NCBI GenBank assembly: GCA_963816955.1
Contig: CAWFME010000004.1
Coordinates: forward strand, 868,001 to 932,000
Direction: 5' to 3'
DNA length: 64,000 nt
From: DATFQI01 sp963816955
GTDB taxonomy: Bacteria > Actinomycetota > Thermoleophilia > Solirubrobacterales > Solirubrobacteraceae
The notes under the pieces were generated by a model that searched no databases, was not told the DNA's origin, and saw only the letters and a list, made by a program, of their open reading frames with translations. The position numbers were made by a program, and so were the translations under genes. Below, one piece after another: positions 18,942 through 29,863 of the stretch (its first letter is position 1; each line of letters opens with the position of its first letter).

Positions 18942-19520
18942 ATGCCCGAGCTCACCCCGCGCCAGCTGTTGCTCTGCGGCCTCGCGCTGCTCGGCTTGGC
19001 GGTGTTCGCCGTCGTCTATGCGGGGCGTGGCGACGGGGTGGCGGCGGCGCCGCGCGCGGCCTCGCTGGAGGTCCGCGCCGGTGACGCAGGGGGCGCGCTC
19101 GTGGTGCACGTGGCGGGCGCCGTGCGGCGGCCGGGCGTCTACCGGCTGCGGGCCGGGGCGCGGGTGGCGGACGCGCTGGAGCGCGCGGGCGGCGCCCGGC
19201 GCCGGGCCGACCTGGGCGCGGTCAACCTGGCCGCGGAGCTCCAGGACGGCCGCCAGGTGCTCGTCCCCGTGCGCCCGCCGGGCGGGGGAGCGGCGACCGC
19301 CGCGGCGGCGGGCGGCACGGCGCCAGGCGTCCCACTGGACCTGAACACGGCGACCGTCGAGCAGCTGGACGAGCTGGACGGCATCGGCCCCGCGACGGCC
19401 CAGCAGATCGTCTCCTACCGCGAGGAGCACGGCGGCTTCGGCTCCGTCGAGGAGCTCGACCAGGTCCCGGGCATCGGTGAGACCCGCCTCGCCGCCCTGC
19501 GCGAGAAGGTCCGCGTGTGA
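18942..19520 (+). CDS. comEA: ComEA-type DNA-binding competence protein
   Basis: Membrane-anchored DNA receptor for natural transformation. It has 192 residues: a TM segment at about 8-27, a SLBB domain (VHVAGAVRRPGVYRLRAGAR, about 49-68), a Gly/Ala-rich linker, then a helix-hairpin-helix DNA-binding domain (LDLNTATVEQLDELDGIGPA, from about 129, with VPGIGETRLAALREKV at the end). It is translationally coupled to comEC by GTGA at 19517-19520. The pair suggests DNA uptake capacity, and the Tad pilus further along could cooperate, though that is inference. Confidence 0.93.
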   Translation: MPELTPRQLLLCGLALLGLAVFAVVYAGRGDGVAAAPRAASLEVRAGDAGGALVVHVAGAVRRPGVYRLRAGARVADALERAGGARRRADLGAVNLAAELQDGRQVLVPVRPPGGGAATAAAAGGTAPGVPLDLNTATVEQLDELDGIGPATAQQIVSYREEHGGFGSVEELDQVPGIGETRLAALREKVRV

Positions 19521-22015
19521 CCCGCCGGGCGGCCGCGGTGCGGGCGGCGGTCGCGGCAGCCGCGGCCGTGGCGGTCGGTCACCCCCGCCACGCGGCGCTG
19601 TTCGCGCTCGTCGGCGGGCTCCTGCTCGCCCGGGCGCCCCTGTGGGCGGGGCTCGCGCTGGCGGCGGGGCTCGCGCTCGCTGCGCTCGCCGCCGGCCGAG
19701 CGGCCCTCGCCGCCACGTCGGCGGGCTTCATGCTCACACCCGCGGCGGTGCCGGGCGCCGGCGTCGCGCTCGCCTGCGCGGTCGCCGCCCTCGCCGGCGG
19801 CGCGATCGGGAAGGAGCGGCTGCGGGTCGTCGACTCGGGCAGGCTGGCGGCGATCGCGGGAGCCTCGGTCTCCGAGCGGGTCGTGCTGCTCGAGCCCCTG
19901 CGCCGGCGCGGCGGCGGGCCGGGCGTCGCGCGCGTGCGGCTGGCGACCGGCCCGCTGCGCGGCGAGGGCGCGGTCCTCCGGGTCCGCGGCGAGGTGCGGG
20001 CGGCCGCGTCGCCCACAGATGGTGTCCCGGGCCTCGCGCCCGCGGGCGGTGGCTCTGCGGAGGGCGGCGAGCCCGCGGTCGGGGACATCCTCGCGGTGGA
20101 GGGGAGCGTCGCGCCGCTCGGCTTCTTCGACGCCTACCAGCGCCCTCGCGGTGCGGGCGCGGCGATCGACGCCCGCGACGTGCGGCGGACCGGTGATCGC
20201 CGCGGCGGGCTCGCGGGCGCGCTGGACTCGGTGCGCCGCCGGGCGGAGCGCGGGCTCGAGCGCGGCCTCCACGAGGAGGACGCCGCGTTGCTGCGCGGGA
20301 TGGTCCTGGGCCAGGACGAGCGGCTCTCGGACGCGGTCCGCGACGAGTTCCAGGTCTCCGGGCTCGCGCACCTGCTCGCGGTGTCGGGCCAGAACGTGAT
20401 GCTGCTGGCGATCCTCGCGCTCGCCGTCGCGGGCGCCGCCGGCGTGCCGCTGCGGGCGCGGCTGGTGCTCGCTCTGGCGCTCGTCGCGGCGTACGTGCCG
20501 CTGGCCGGCGGGGGGCCGTCGATCCAGCGCGCGGGCGTGATGGGCGCCGCGGGCCTGGTGGCCGCGCTCGCCGGGCGGCCCGCGTCGCGCTGGTACGCCG
20601 TGGGGCTCGCGGCCGCGGGGACGCTGGCGCTGAACCCGCTCGCGGCGCTCGAGCCCGGCTGGCAGCTCTCGTTCGCGGCCGTGGTCGCCCTGCTGGCGAT
20701 GGCGCCCGCGTTGCGCGAGCTGCTCGCCCGACGGCTGCCCGGCCCGGTCGCCGACGTGGCCGCGATCACGATCGCGGCCACGGCCGGCACGGCGCCGCTG
20801 ATGGCGCTCCACTTCGAGTCGTTCTCGCTCGTCTCGCTGCCCGCCAACCTCGCCGCCGCGCCCGCCGTGGCGCCGATCATGTGGCTCGGGATGCTCTCGG
20901 CGGCCGCCGCGCAGGCCTCACCGGCGCTGGCGGCGCCGCTCAACGCGCTCGACGGCCCGCTGCTCGCATACCTGACCGGGGTGGCCCGTGCCGCCGCCGG
21001 CTTGCCGCACGCGGCGCTCCCGGTGCGGCTGGGCTCGCCCGCCGCAGTCGCGGTCGCCTTCATGGTCCCGGCCGCGCTCGCGGCGGCCACCCGCGCGGCC
21101 GCGCGGCGCCTGCCACCGCACGCCGGGCTCGGGCTCGGGCTCGGGCTCGGGCCCGCGCACGCCCGGCTGCGGCCGGTGCCCGTCGTCGCGGCGGTGGGTT
21201 GCGTGGCCGCCGTCGCGGTGCTGTGGTGGCGTCACGCCCATCCGCCGTTCCGCGCCGGGCCGGGCGAGGTCGTCGTGTCGTTCCTGGACGTCGGCCAGGG
21301 CGACGCGACGCTGATCCAGGACGGCACCGGCACGAGCGTGCTGTTCGACGGCGGGCCGCCCGAGGCGGCGGTGCACCGCGCACTGCGCGCCGCGGGCGTG
21401 CGGCGGCTGGACCTCGTGGTCGCGACGCACCAGTCGCGCGACCACCAGGGCGGCCTGCACGCCGTGCTGGCCCGGATCCCGACGCGGCTGCTGCTCGAGA
21501 ACGGCGACGGCACCGCAGACCCCGACTTCCGCCGCCTGCTCGCGGAGGCCGACGCCCGCGGCATCCGGCACGTGCCCGCCCGCCCCGGGCAGGTGCTCGG
21601 CGTGGGCCGGCTCACGGTCCGCGTGCTCGCGCCCGCCCCGCGGCCACCCGGCGCGCCGCCTCCGGAGGACCCCAACCCGCGCGGCGTGGCGGCCGTCGTC
21701 AGCGCCGGGAGCTTCGACCTGTGGCTGTCCGCGGACGCCGAGAGCGGCGCCATCCTGCCGCTCCCGCTGCGCCCGGTCGAGGCCATGAAGATCTCCCATC
21801 ACGGCAGCGCCGACCCCGGCCTGCCCGCGGTCCTGCGCCGCCTGCGGCCCCAGGTCGCGACCATGGAGGTCGGCGCGGGCAACGACTACGGCCACCCGGC
21901 CCGGAGCACGCTCGACGCCTTGCGCGCCGTGCCGCGGGTCTACCGCACCGACCGCGACGGCACGGTCGTGCTGCGCGTCGCGGACGGCCGCATGACCGTG
22001 CAGACGGGCGCGTGA
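19517..22015 (+). CDS. comEC: ComEC/Rec2 DNA-uptake channel with metallo-beta-lactamase domain
   Basis: 832-residue polytopic protein that moves single-stranded DNA across the membrane. The ComEC competence core includes LLRGMVLGQDERLSDAVRDE and FQVSGLAHLLAVSGQNVMLL (about residues 256-295). The C-terminal metallo-beta-lactamase-like domain begins VVVSFLDVGQGDATLIQDG (about 585). Its HxDxDH motif reads THQSRDHQGG, so the first Asp is Ser here. KISHHGS follows near the end. A run of four GGGCTC hexamers (21125-21148) encodes a Gly-Leu stretch between the membrane and beta-lactamase parts. Start overlaps the comEA stop. Confidence 0.93.
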   Translation: MTRRAAAVRAAVAAAAAVAVGHPRHAALFALVGGLLLARAPLWAGLALAAGLALAALAAGRAALAATSAGFMLTPAAVPGAGVALACAVAALAGGAIGKERLRVVDSGRLAAIAGASVSERVVLLEPLRRRGGGPGVARVRLATGPLRGEGAVLRVRGEVRAAASPTDGVPGLAPAGGGSAEGGEPAVGDILAVEGSVAPLGFFDAYQRPRGAGAAIDARDVRRTGDRRGGLAGALDSVRRRAERGLERGLHEEDAALLRGMVLGQDERLSDAVRDEFQVSGLAHLLAVSGQNVMLLAILALAVAGAAGVPLRARLVLALALVAAYVPLAGGGPSIQRAGVMGAAGLVAALAGRPASRWYAVGLAAAGTLALNPLAALEPGWQLSFAAVVALLAMAPALRELLARRLPGPVADVAAITIAATAGTAPLMALHFESFSLVSLPANLAAAPAVAPIMWLGMLSAAAAQASPALAAPLNALDGPLLAYLTGVARAAAGLPHAALPVRLGSPAAVAVAFMVPAALAAATRAAARRLPPHAGLGLGLGLGPAHARLRPVPVVAAVGCVAAVAVLWWRHAHPPFRAGPGEVVVSFLDVGQGDATLIQDGTGTSVLFDGGPPEAAVHRALRAAGVRRLDLVVATHQSRDHQGGLHAVLARIPTRLLLENGDGTADPDFRRLLAEADARGIRHVPARPGQVLGVGRLTVRVLAPAPRPPGAPPPEDPNPRGVAAVVSAGSFDLWLSADAESGAILPLPLRPVEAMKISHHGSADPGLPAVLRRLRPQVATMEVGAGNDYGHPARSTLDALRAVPRVYRTDRDGTVVLRVADGRMTVQTGA
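21125..21154 (+). repeat. Hexanucleotide tandem repeat in comEC
   Basis: Four exact GGGCTC units plus a fifth changed to GGGCCC, coding for Gly-Leu repeats in the linker before the beta-lactamase-like domain. Unit length is a multiple of three, so slippage would change linker length without breaking the frame. Confidence 0.8.
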
Positions 22016-22049
22016 CGCGCCGCGCCGCCGTGGGGTCCGCGGGCGGTTC

Positions 22050-22055
22050 TAGACT
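22050..22055 (+). promoter_or_regulatory. -10-like box for holA (leaderless)
   Basis: TAGACT ends 8 nt before the GTG of holA (22064); there is no Shine-Dalgarno in the CGGCCGCC spacer. Belongs to the recurrent TANNNT pattern. Confidence 0.45.
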
Positions 22056-22063
22056 CGGCCGCC

Positions 22064-23042
22064 GTGCCCTCGTTCAAGGCCGCCTACCTGATCCACGGCG
22101 ACGACCACGGCCGCATCGCGGAGCGCCGCACCCGGCTGCGCGCGGTGGCCGAGGCCGAGAGCGGCACGGCCGGGGTGGAGGTCTTCGAGGCCGACGGCTG
22201 CACGTCCGAGGCCGTGATCGGCGCGCTGTCGGCGATGACGTTCGCGATCGGCCGGCGGTTCGTGATCGCCGACGGCGTGGAGCGCTGGAAGGACGCGGAG
22301 GGCGAGCAGGTCGCCGCCGCGCTGGCCGGCGTGGACCCGGAGTCGCTGACCGTCGCGTTCTTCGCGCGCGAGGAGGGACGCAACAAGGTCCCGGCCGGGC
22401 TGGTCAAGGCGGTCACGGCCGCCGGCGGTCAGATCGCCGAGGAGAGCCAGGTCAAGCCGCGCGAGCTGCCGCGCTGGATCACCCAGCGCGCATCGGAGCT
22501 CGGGCTCGAGCTGGACAACCAGGCGGCACGGGCGCTGCTCGCGCAGGTCGGGGACCGCCAGCAGCGGCTGCTGCGGGAGCTCGAGAAGCTCGCGCTCGAG
22601 CACGGCGCCGGAGCCGTCGATCGGCGTCGAGGAGGTGCAGGAGTCCTGCGCGAGCTCCGTCGAGCGCAAGGTCTGGACGCTCGCCGACGCCGTCGTCGCC
22701 GGCGACCGCAAGGCCGCCACGCGGCTGCTGATGGAGCTGCGCGGCCAGGGCGAGCGGCTCCCGGGCCTGCTCTACAACATGGTCCGCCGGCTGCGCGACG
22801 CGCTCGCGATCGCCGAGGCGCTCGCCGCCGGCCAGGCGCCGGCGCAGATCAAGAAGGGCCTGCGGATGCCCGGCTTCGCCGCCGACCGGCTGATCACCGA
22901 CGCGGGCCGCCGCGACGTCGAGGCCTACCGCCAGGCGCTGGTGTTGATGGCCGACCTCGAGGCGGAGAGCCGCGGCCACGGCGGCGGCGGGCTCGACGAG
23001 TCGACCGCCGCGGTGCGGACGGTCATCGCGGCCTCGAGCTGA
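22064..23042 (+). CDS. holA: DNA polymerase III subunit delta (apparent +1 frame break near 22600-22620)
   Basis: Clamp-loader subunit that opens the beta ring. The N-terminal part (FKAAYLIHGDDHGRIAERRT, about residues 4-23; SQVKPRELPRWITQRASELG near 130-150) and the C-terminal part (ESCASSVERKVWTLADAVVA, then GRRDVEAYRQALVLMADLEA) are both typical HolA. They sit in different frames. The change falls between the codons for EHG (about 22600) and IGVEEVQ (22620 on), consistent with one extra base. Corrected length is about 325 residues, normal for the family. Uncorrected, the frame runs to 23365 as nonsense. An essential gene, so a sequence error is likely. Convergent with rpsT. Confidence 0.88.
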
Positions 23043-23070
23043 CCGCGGCCAGGCGACGAGACGAAGGCCA

Positions 23071-23111
23071 CTCCCGGCAGGCGGGAGCCGGATGGGTCTC
23101 GCTGCGCGAGA
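23071..23111. terminator. Two hairpins between convergent holA and rpsT
   Basis: CTCCCG..CGGGAG (about 23071-23087) and TCTCGC-TGC-GCGAGA (about 23097-23111) lie in the 77-nt gap between the two stop codons. Neither is followed by a T-run on the plus strand. Probable shared transcription end. Confidence 0.35.
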
Positions 23112-23119
23112 GAGCCGGG

Positions 23120-23380
23120 CTAGGCGCCGCGGCGCAGGCGAGCCGCGCGGGACTTCTTGCGCGCGCCGGTGTTGCGGTGCAGCGCGCCGCGCTTGACGGC
23201 CTTGTCGATCAGCTTGACCAGGTGGAGGTGGTCAGCGTCGGCCTGCGCGTCGTCGCCGGCCTCGACGGCGGCGGCCAGGCGGCGGAAGTACGTCTTGATC
23301 GAGGACGTGTACTGCCGGTTCTCCTGGCGCTCGCGGAGCGACCGTGCGTTGCGCTTGATCTGTGAGGAGATGTTGGCCAT
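23120..23380 (-). CDS. rpsT: 30S ribosomal protein S20
   Basis: Small-subunit primary-binding protein. MANISSQIKRNARSLRERQE and LIDKAVKRGALHRNTGARKK are the S20 signatures; 86 residues, rich in Arg/Lys helices. On the minus strand between holA and murJ, an order (holA next to rpsT) common in actinobacteria. Divergent from murJ across 53 nt. Confidence 0.97.
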   Translation of the reverse strand: MANISSQIKRNARSLRERQENRQYTSSIKTYFRRLAAAVEAGDDAQADADHLHLVKLIDKAVKRGALHRNTGARKKSRAARLRRGA

Positions 23381-23417
23381 GACGCAAAGAGGCCGCGGAA
23401 TGGCCGCGGCGGGCGCG

Positions 23418-23426
23418 TACTATAGC
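23418..23426 (+). promoter_or_regulatory. -10-like boxes for murJ
   Basis: TACTATAGC contains two overlapping TANNNT boxes (TACTAT, TATAGC), 10 and 7 nt before the murJ TTG. It is the most AT-rich spot in the rpsT-murJ gap. Confidence 0.45.
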
Positions 23427-23433
23427 GCGCCGC

Positions 23434-25083
23434 TTGTCCGTGGACCGCGCATCCGACCCGCCGGAGGACCAGCGCCCCGCAGGCGGGGCGGAGCCCCCCT
23501 CGTCCGGTGACGGCGGCGGCCGCCGGATCGCCCTCAACACCGCGATCTTCTCGATCGCCACGGGCTTCTCCCGCGTCGCGGGCCTCGTGCGCGAGATCGT
23601 CGCGGCCCGCTATTTCGGCACCACGGGCGCCGCCTCGGCGTTCACGCTCGCCTTCCAGGTCCCCAACCTCGTCCGCAGCCTGTTCGCCGACGCGGCCCTC
23701 TCCGCGGCCTTCGTGCCCGTCTTCACCGAGCTGCTGGAGAAGGACAAGAAGCGGGAGGCGTTCAACCTCGCGGGCGCGATGTTCGGGCTGATCCTGTCCG
23801 TGCTCGGGATCCTCACCGTCGTCTTCATCGCGCTGGCGGGCGTGATCATCCCGCTGTTCACGGGCGGCTACACGCAGACGCTCGAGGACCTGGCCGTGGG
23901 CCTGAGCAGGGTGCTGTTCCCGATCCTCGTGCTGCTCGGCCTCAACGGCCTGCTGGTCGGGATCCTCAACGCCTACGACCACTTCACGATCCCCGCGCTC
24001 TCGCCGCTGGTCTGGAACGTCGTGATCATCGTCGGGATGGTGGCCCTGCGGCCGCTGTTCGACGGCCCGGACGAGCTCTACGCGTACGCGATCGGCGTCC
24101 TGGCGGGGACGATCGTGCAGTTCGCGATGGCGATCCCGCCGCTGCGCCGGATCGGCTTCGACCTCAAGGTCTCGCTGAACTGGCGCGACCCCCGGGTCAC
24201 GCAGATCCTGAAGCTGATGCTGCCGGTCGCGATCGGCCTGGGCCTCATCAACTTCAACCTGCTGATCAACACGACGCTCGGCTTCCGCGTCTCGGAGGAG
24301 GCGCCGTCGGCGATCGACAAGGCCTTCCGCCTCTACATGCTCCCGCAGGGGATGTTCTCCGTCGCCGTCGCGACCGTGCTGTTCCCGGCCATCTCGCGGC
24401 TGGCCGCGCGCAAGGACCTCGACGGGCTGAGACGCACGAGCGCCAACGGCGTCCGCCAGATCGCGCTGCTGCTGATCCCCAGCGCCGCCGCCACGCTCGC
24501 GCTCGCGGAGCCGATCACGCGGCTCGTCTACGAGGGCGGCACGTTCGACGCCGAGTCGACCGACCAGACCGCGGAGGCGCTCACGTGGTTCGCCTTCAGC
24601 CTGCCCTTCGCGGGCGCCAACCTGATGCTCACCCGCACCTACTTCTCGCTCCAGGAGCCGTGGACCCCCACGGTGCTGGGCGGGGCGACGCTGGCCATCA
24701 ACGCCGCGGTCTCGGCAGCGCTCTACGGGCCGCTCGGGATCGCCGGCATCGTGATCGGCACGGTCGCGGGCAGCGCCGTCATGACCGTCGGGCAGGCGTA
24801 CTTCCTGCGCCCCAAGCTGAACGGGATCGACGCCGCGAGGACGATCCGCGCCGCGGCGCTGATGATCCTCGCCGCCGCACTGCTCGGGATCACCGCCTAC
24901 GGCACGTGGTGGCTGCTCGACGACCTGCTCGGCGACAGCCGCCTCGCGCAGGCGATCTCCGTCGTCGGGGGGCTCACGGCCGGGACCGCGGTCTACATCG
25001 CCGCCGTGCTCGCCCTCCGCATACCCGAGGCCACCCAGATCCTCGAGCTGATCCGCAGCCGGCTGCGCCCGCGCGCCTCGTAG
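23434..25083 (+). CDS. murJ: Lipid II flippase MurJ (MviN family)
   Basis: Moves lipid II across the membrane for peptidoglycan synthesis. It has 549 residues and about 14 membrane segments. The signature region is ATGFSRVAGLVREIVAARYF then GTTGAASAFTLAFQVPNLVR (about residues 46-86). A disordered Pro/Gly-rich leader of ~30 residues precedes it. TTG at 23434 or GTG two codons later could be the start. Its TAG stop (25081-25083) is the first half of the likely -10 box for lepA. Functionally it complements the mre/mrdA/rodA set at the left of the window. Confidence 0.94.
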   Translation: MSVDRASDPPEDQRPAGGAEPPSSGDGGGRRIALNTAIFSIATGFSRVAGLVREIVAARYFGTTGAASAFTLAFQVPNLVRSLFADAALSAAFVPVFTELLEKDKKREAFNLAGAMFGLILSVLGILTVVFIALAGVIIPLFTGGYTQTLEDLAVGLSRVLFPILVLLGLNGLLVGILNAYDHFTIPALSPLVWNVVIIVGMVALRPLFDGPDELYAYAIGVLAGTIVQFAMAIPPLRRIGFDLKVSLNWRDPRVTQILKLMLPVAIGLGLINFNLLINTTLGFRVSEEAPSAIDKAFRLYMLPQGMFSVAVATVLFPAISRLAARKDLDGLRRTSANGVRQIALLLIPSAAATLALAEPITRLVYEGGTFDAESTDQTAEALTWFAFSLPFAGANLMLTRTYFSLQEPWTPTVLGGATLAINAAVSAALYGPLGIAGIVIGTVAGSAVMTVGQAYFLRPKLNGIDAARTIRAAALMILAAALLGITAYGTWWLLDDLLGDSRLAQAISVVGGLTAGTAVYIAAVLALRIPEATQILELIRSRLRPRAS

Positions 25084-25086
25084 TCT
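25081..25086 (+). promoter_or_regulatory. -10-like box for lepA formed by the murJ stop
   Basis: TAGTCT begins with the murJ TAG stop and ends 9 nt before the lepA GTG. No Shine-Dalgarno is present. An overlapping alternative is TCTACT four bases on. Confidence 0.4.
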
Positions 25087-25095
25087 CTACTGGTC

Positions 25096-26904
<1,809 letters not shown>

Positions 26905-26914
26905 AATCGATGGG

Positions 26915-27937
26915 GTGCTGACGCCCCGCCAGGAGCTGCTGCTGCGCAAGGTCGTCGAGGGGTTCTCGGCGACCGGCCAGCCCGTGGGCTCCAAGGCCCT
27001 GGCGGCGGACCCCGACATCACCTGCGGGCCCTCGACCGTCCGCAACGAGCTGGCCGTGCTGGAGGAGCTGGGGCTGCTCGCGCACCCGCACACCTCCGCC
27101 GGCCGCGCGCCGACGGACGCCGGCCACCGCTACTACGTCGACCGCGTGCTGCCCACCACCACCGCCGTCGCGCCCTCGGAGCTGCGCCTGGAGCTCGTGC
27201 GCCGCGAGGTCGACGAGGCGATGCGCGTGACCACCGAGACCCTCTCGCAGGTCACCGACCTGCTGGCGATCGTGTCCGCGCCGCCGATCGAGACGGCCAC
27301 GATCCGCCACATCGAGGTGCTGGTGCTCCAGCCGCAGGTCCTGATGGTCGTGATCATCACCTCGACGGGCGGCGTCTCCAAGCGCGTGTTCGGCTTCGAG
27401 CGGCCGGTCGACCCCGGGCTCGCCGACTGGGCCGCCTCCTACCTCAACGAGCGGCTGACCGGGACGGGCCTCGGCGCGCGCACGCTGCGCTCCAAGCTGT
27501 CGGACCCGTCGCTGCCGCCGACCGAGCGCGCGTTCATGGAGCAGCTCACGCCCGCCTTCACGGAGCTCGCCCACACCGCGGACACGACGCTGTACTTCGA
27601 CGGCGCCGCGCGGCTGCTGAGCGACTACCGCTTCCAGGACGTCTCCCAGCTCAACGCGCTGCTGGAGCTGCTCGAGCGCCGCGTGTCGCTGCTCGGGCTG
27701 CTCACCGACGCGCTCTCCGAGCGCGACATCTACGTCCGCATCGGCGCGGAGAACGCGATGCCCGCGCTGCAGTCGCTGTCGCTCGTGGCCGCCAACTACG
27801 GCCTGCCGCAGCGCAACCTCGGGACGGTCTCGGTCGTCGGCCCGACCCGGATGGACTACCGGCTCGCGATCACGACCGTGCGCGACGCCGCGCACCAGCT
27901 GTCGCGGTTCATCGAGGACGTCTACGAGGAAGGCTAG
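26915..27937 (+). CDS. hrcA: Heat-inducible transcription repressor HrcA
   Basis: Repressor of chaperone operons through the CIRCE operator. It has 340 residues. The N-terminal winged helix reads LTPRQELLLRKVVEGFSATG then QPVGSKALAADPDITCGPST and VRNELAVLEELGLLAHPHTS, typical HrcA. The C-terminal regulatory part includes VSQLNALLELLERR and IYVRIGAEN. No CIRCE (TTAGCACTC-N9-GAGTGCTAA) is visible upstream of hrcA or dnaJ, so its targets probably lie elsewhere (for example groESL). Its stop lies 5 nt before dnaJ. Confidence 0.95.
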   Translation: MLTPRQELLLRKVVEGFSATGQPVGSKALAADPDITCGPSTVRNELAVLEELGLLAHPHTSAGRAPTDAGHRYYVDRVLPTTTAVAPSELRLELVRREVDEAMRVTTETLSQVTDLLAIVSAPPIETATIRHIEVLVLQPQVLMVVIITSTGGVSKRVFGFERPVDPGLADWAASYLNERLTGTGLGARTLRSKLSDPSLPPTERAFMEQLTPAFTELAHTADTTLYFDGAARLLSDYRFQDVSQLNALLELLERRVSLLGLLTDALSERDIYVRIGAENAMPALQSLSLVAANYGLPQRNLGTVSVVGPTRMDYRLAITTVRDAAHQLSRFIEDVYEEG

Positions 27938-27942
27938 TTCGG

Positions 27943-29076
27943 GTGCCGCGCGACTACTACGAGATCCTCGGCGTCGGCCGCGACGCCGACGAGGCCCAGA
28001 TCAAGAAGGCCTTCCGGCGGCTCGCCCGCGAGCTGCACCCGGACGTCAACGCCCACGACCCGGAGGCCGAGGGCAAGTTCAAGGAGGCCGCGGAGGCCTA
28101 CGAGGTGCTCTCGGACGGCGACAAGCGCCGCACCTACGACGCCTACGGCCACGACGGGCTGAAGTCCGGCGGCTACTCGCCGCACTTCGAGGACTTCGGG
28201 TCGATCAGCGACCTGTTCAGCGCGTTCTTCGGGGCCGGCGGCTTCGACGCCGCGTTCGGCCAGGGCCGCCAGGGCCGCGCGGGCGCGATGCAGGGCGGCG
28301 ACGTCGCGGTCGCCGCCGCGATCGACCTCGCGGAGGCGGCGCACGGCAAGCGGGTGGAGGTCTCCTACGACGCCACCGTGCGCTGCGAGACCTGCAACGG
28401 CAACGGCGCCGAGCCCGGCACGCCGATCGTCGCGTGCCCGACCTGCCACGGCTCCGGCCAGACGCAGAAGGTGGCCCGCACCCGCTTCGGCCAGCTCGTG
28501 CGCACCGCGATCTGCGACAACTGCGGCGGCGACGGCCGCGTCGCCGAGTCCCCGTGCGGGACCTGCGGCGGGCGCGGGATGGAGGTGAGCCGGCAGAAGG
28601 TCGAGGTCGACGTCCCGCCGGGCATCTCCGACGGCCAGCGGATCCGGATCGCCGGCCGCGGCCACGCGGGCGAGCGCGGGGGGCCGAGCGGCGACCTCTA
28701 CGTCGTCGTGCGCGTCCGCGAGGACGAGCGCTTCCTGCGCGACGCCGAGGACCTGATCACCGTCGTCGACGTGGCGGCGCCGCAGGCGTCGCTGGGGACG
28801 ACGATCCAGGTGCCGACGCTCGACGGCGACGTGCCCGTCGAGGTCCCCGCGGGCACCCAGCCGGGGGAGACGATCATGCTGCGCGGCCGCGGCATGCCGC
28901 CGCTCGGCCGCGGGCGCACCGGCGACCTGCGGGTCGTCGTCAACGTCTGCATCCCGCGGCGGCTGACCTCCGAGCAGCGTGACCTGCTGGAGCGGCTCGC
29001 GGGCACGATGACCGAGGACAACCTGCGGTCCGACGAGGGCATGTTCGCCAAGATCAAGCGCGCCCTCGCGGGGTGA
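27943..29076 (+). CDS. dnaJ: Chaperone DnaJ
   Basis: Hsp40 co-chaperone that stimulates DnaK. The J domain (1-70) carries RELHPDVN (HPD motif). A Gly/Phe region follows, then the zinc-finger domain with four CxxCxGxG repeats (CETCNGNG, CPTCHGSG, CDNCGGDG, CGTCGGRG; about 148-212) and the C-terminal beta domains. It has 377 residues. GTG start 5 nt after hrcA; the TGA stop overlaps the GTG of the first PrmA-type gene. The order hrcA-dnaJ-prmA is conserved widely. Confidence 0.96.
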   Translation: MPRDYYEILGVGRDADEAQIKKAFRRLARELHPDVNAHDPEAEGKFKEAAEAYEVLSDGDKRRTYDAYGHDGLKSGGYSPHFEDFGSISDLFSAFFGAGGFDAAFGQGRQGRAGAMQGGDVAVAAAIDLAEAAHGKRVEVSYDATVRCETCNGNGAEPGTPIVACPTCHGSGQTQKVARTRFGQLVRTAICDNCGGDGRVAESPCGTCGGRGMEVSRQKVEVDVPPGISDGQRIRIAGRGHAGERGGPSGDLYVVVRVREDERFLRDAEDLITVVDVAAPQASLGTTIQVPTLDGDVPVEVPAGTQPGETIMLRGRGMPPLGRGRTGDLRVVVNVCIPRRLTSEQRDLLERLAGTMTEDNLRSDEGMFAKIKRALAG

Positions 29077-29863
29077 AGCTCGTCCGGCTCGGCATCCGCG
29101 TGCGGGCGGAGCAGGCCGAGACCGCGCTGGCGAACCTGCTGCCGCTGCTGGGGGCCGGGGCCGAGGAGCGCGACCTCGGCGGCTCGGTGGAGTACGCGAT
29201 CTACCTGCCCGAGGGCGAGCTGCCGCCGCCGGAGGCGATCCGCAGCCTCGGCGGCGACGCGGTCATGGGCACGATCACCGAGCCGGTGCCGGAGGACTGG
29301 GAGCGGCGCTACCTCTCCCACCTGCGCGCCGTCCGCGTCGGCGCGCTCACGATCCGCCCGCCGTGGCAGGAGGGCTCGCCCGAGGACATCGTCATCGATC
29401 CCGACACGACCTTCGGGGCGGGCACGCACGAGTCGACGCGGCTGAGCCTCGAACTGCTCCAGAAGCTCGAGCCCGGCGGCGCGCTGTGCGACTGGGGCGC
29501 GGGCAGCGGCGTGCTGTCCGTCGCGGCGGCGCGGCTGGGCTGGAGCCCGGTCACCGCGCTCGAGCTCGACCCCCGCGCGGCAGACGTGATCGCGGCCAAC
29601 GCCCGGCTCAACGACGTCGCGATCGAGGTCCTGAGCCCGTTCGACCTGCTGCGGGACGAGCTGCCGTGGGCGCCGACCGCGCTGGCCAACCTCACCCCGG
29701 TGCTGCACCGCGAGCTCTCCGCGCGCCTGGAGCGCATGCCGGAGCGGCTCGTGGCGGCGGGGATCCTGGCGCGCTATGCGGACGACGTGGCGCCGCTGTA
29801 CGCGCCGCTGCGGGAGATCGACCGCGCCGTCGAGGGCGAGTGGGTCGCGGTGCGTGCTCGTGA
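29073..29863 (+). CDS. prmA: PrmA-type protein methyltransferase, copy 1 (frame break near its 3' end)
   Basis: SAM-dependent methyltransferase of the ribosomal protein L11 family. It shows DTTFGAGTHESTRLSLELLQ (the family GTGxHxTT region), the SAM motif I DWGAGSGVLSVAAARLG and ANLTPVL. About 262 residues, expected size. GEWVAV should be followed by a stop, but the frame continues through nonsense towards the dehydratase. Losing one base near 29850 would give a stop at 29861-29863 overlapping the ATG of copy 2 (TGATG). Start GTG overlaps the dnaJ stop. Whether copy 1 or copy 2 methylates L11 cannot be told. Confidence 0.85.
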
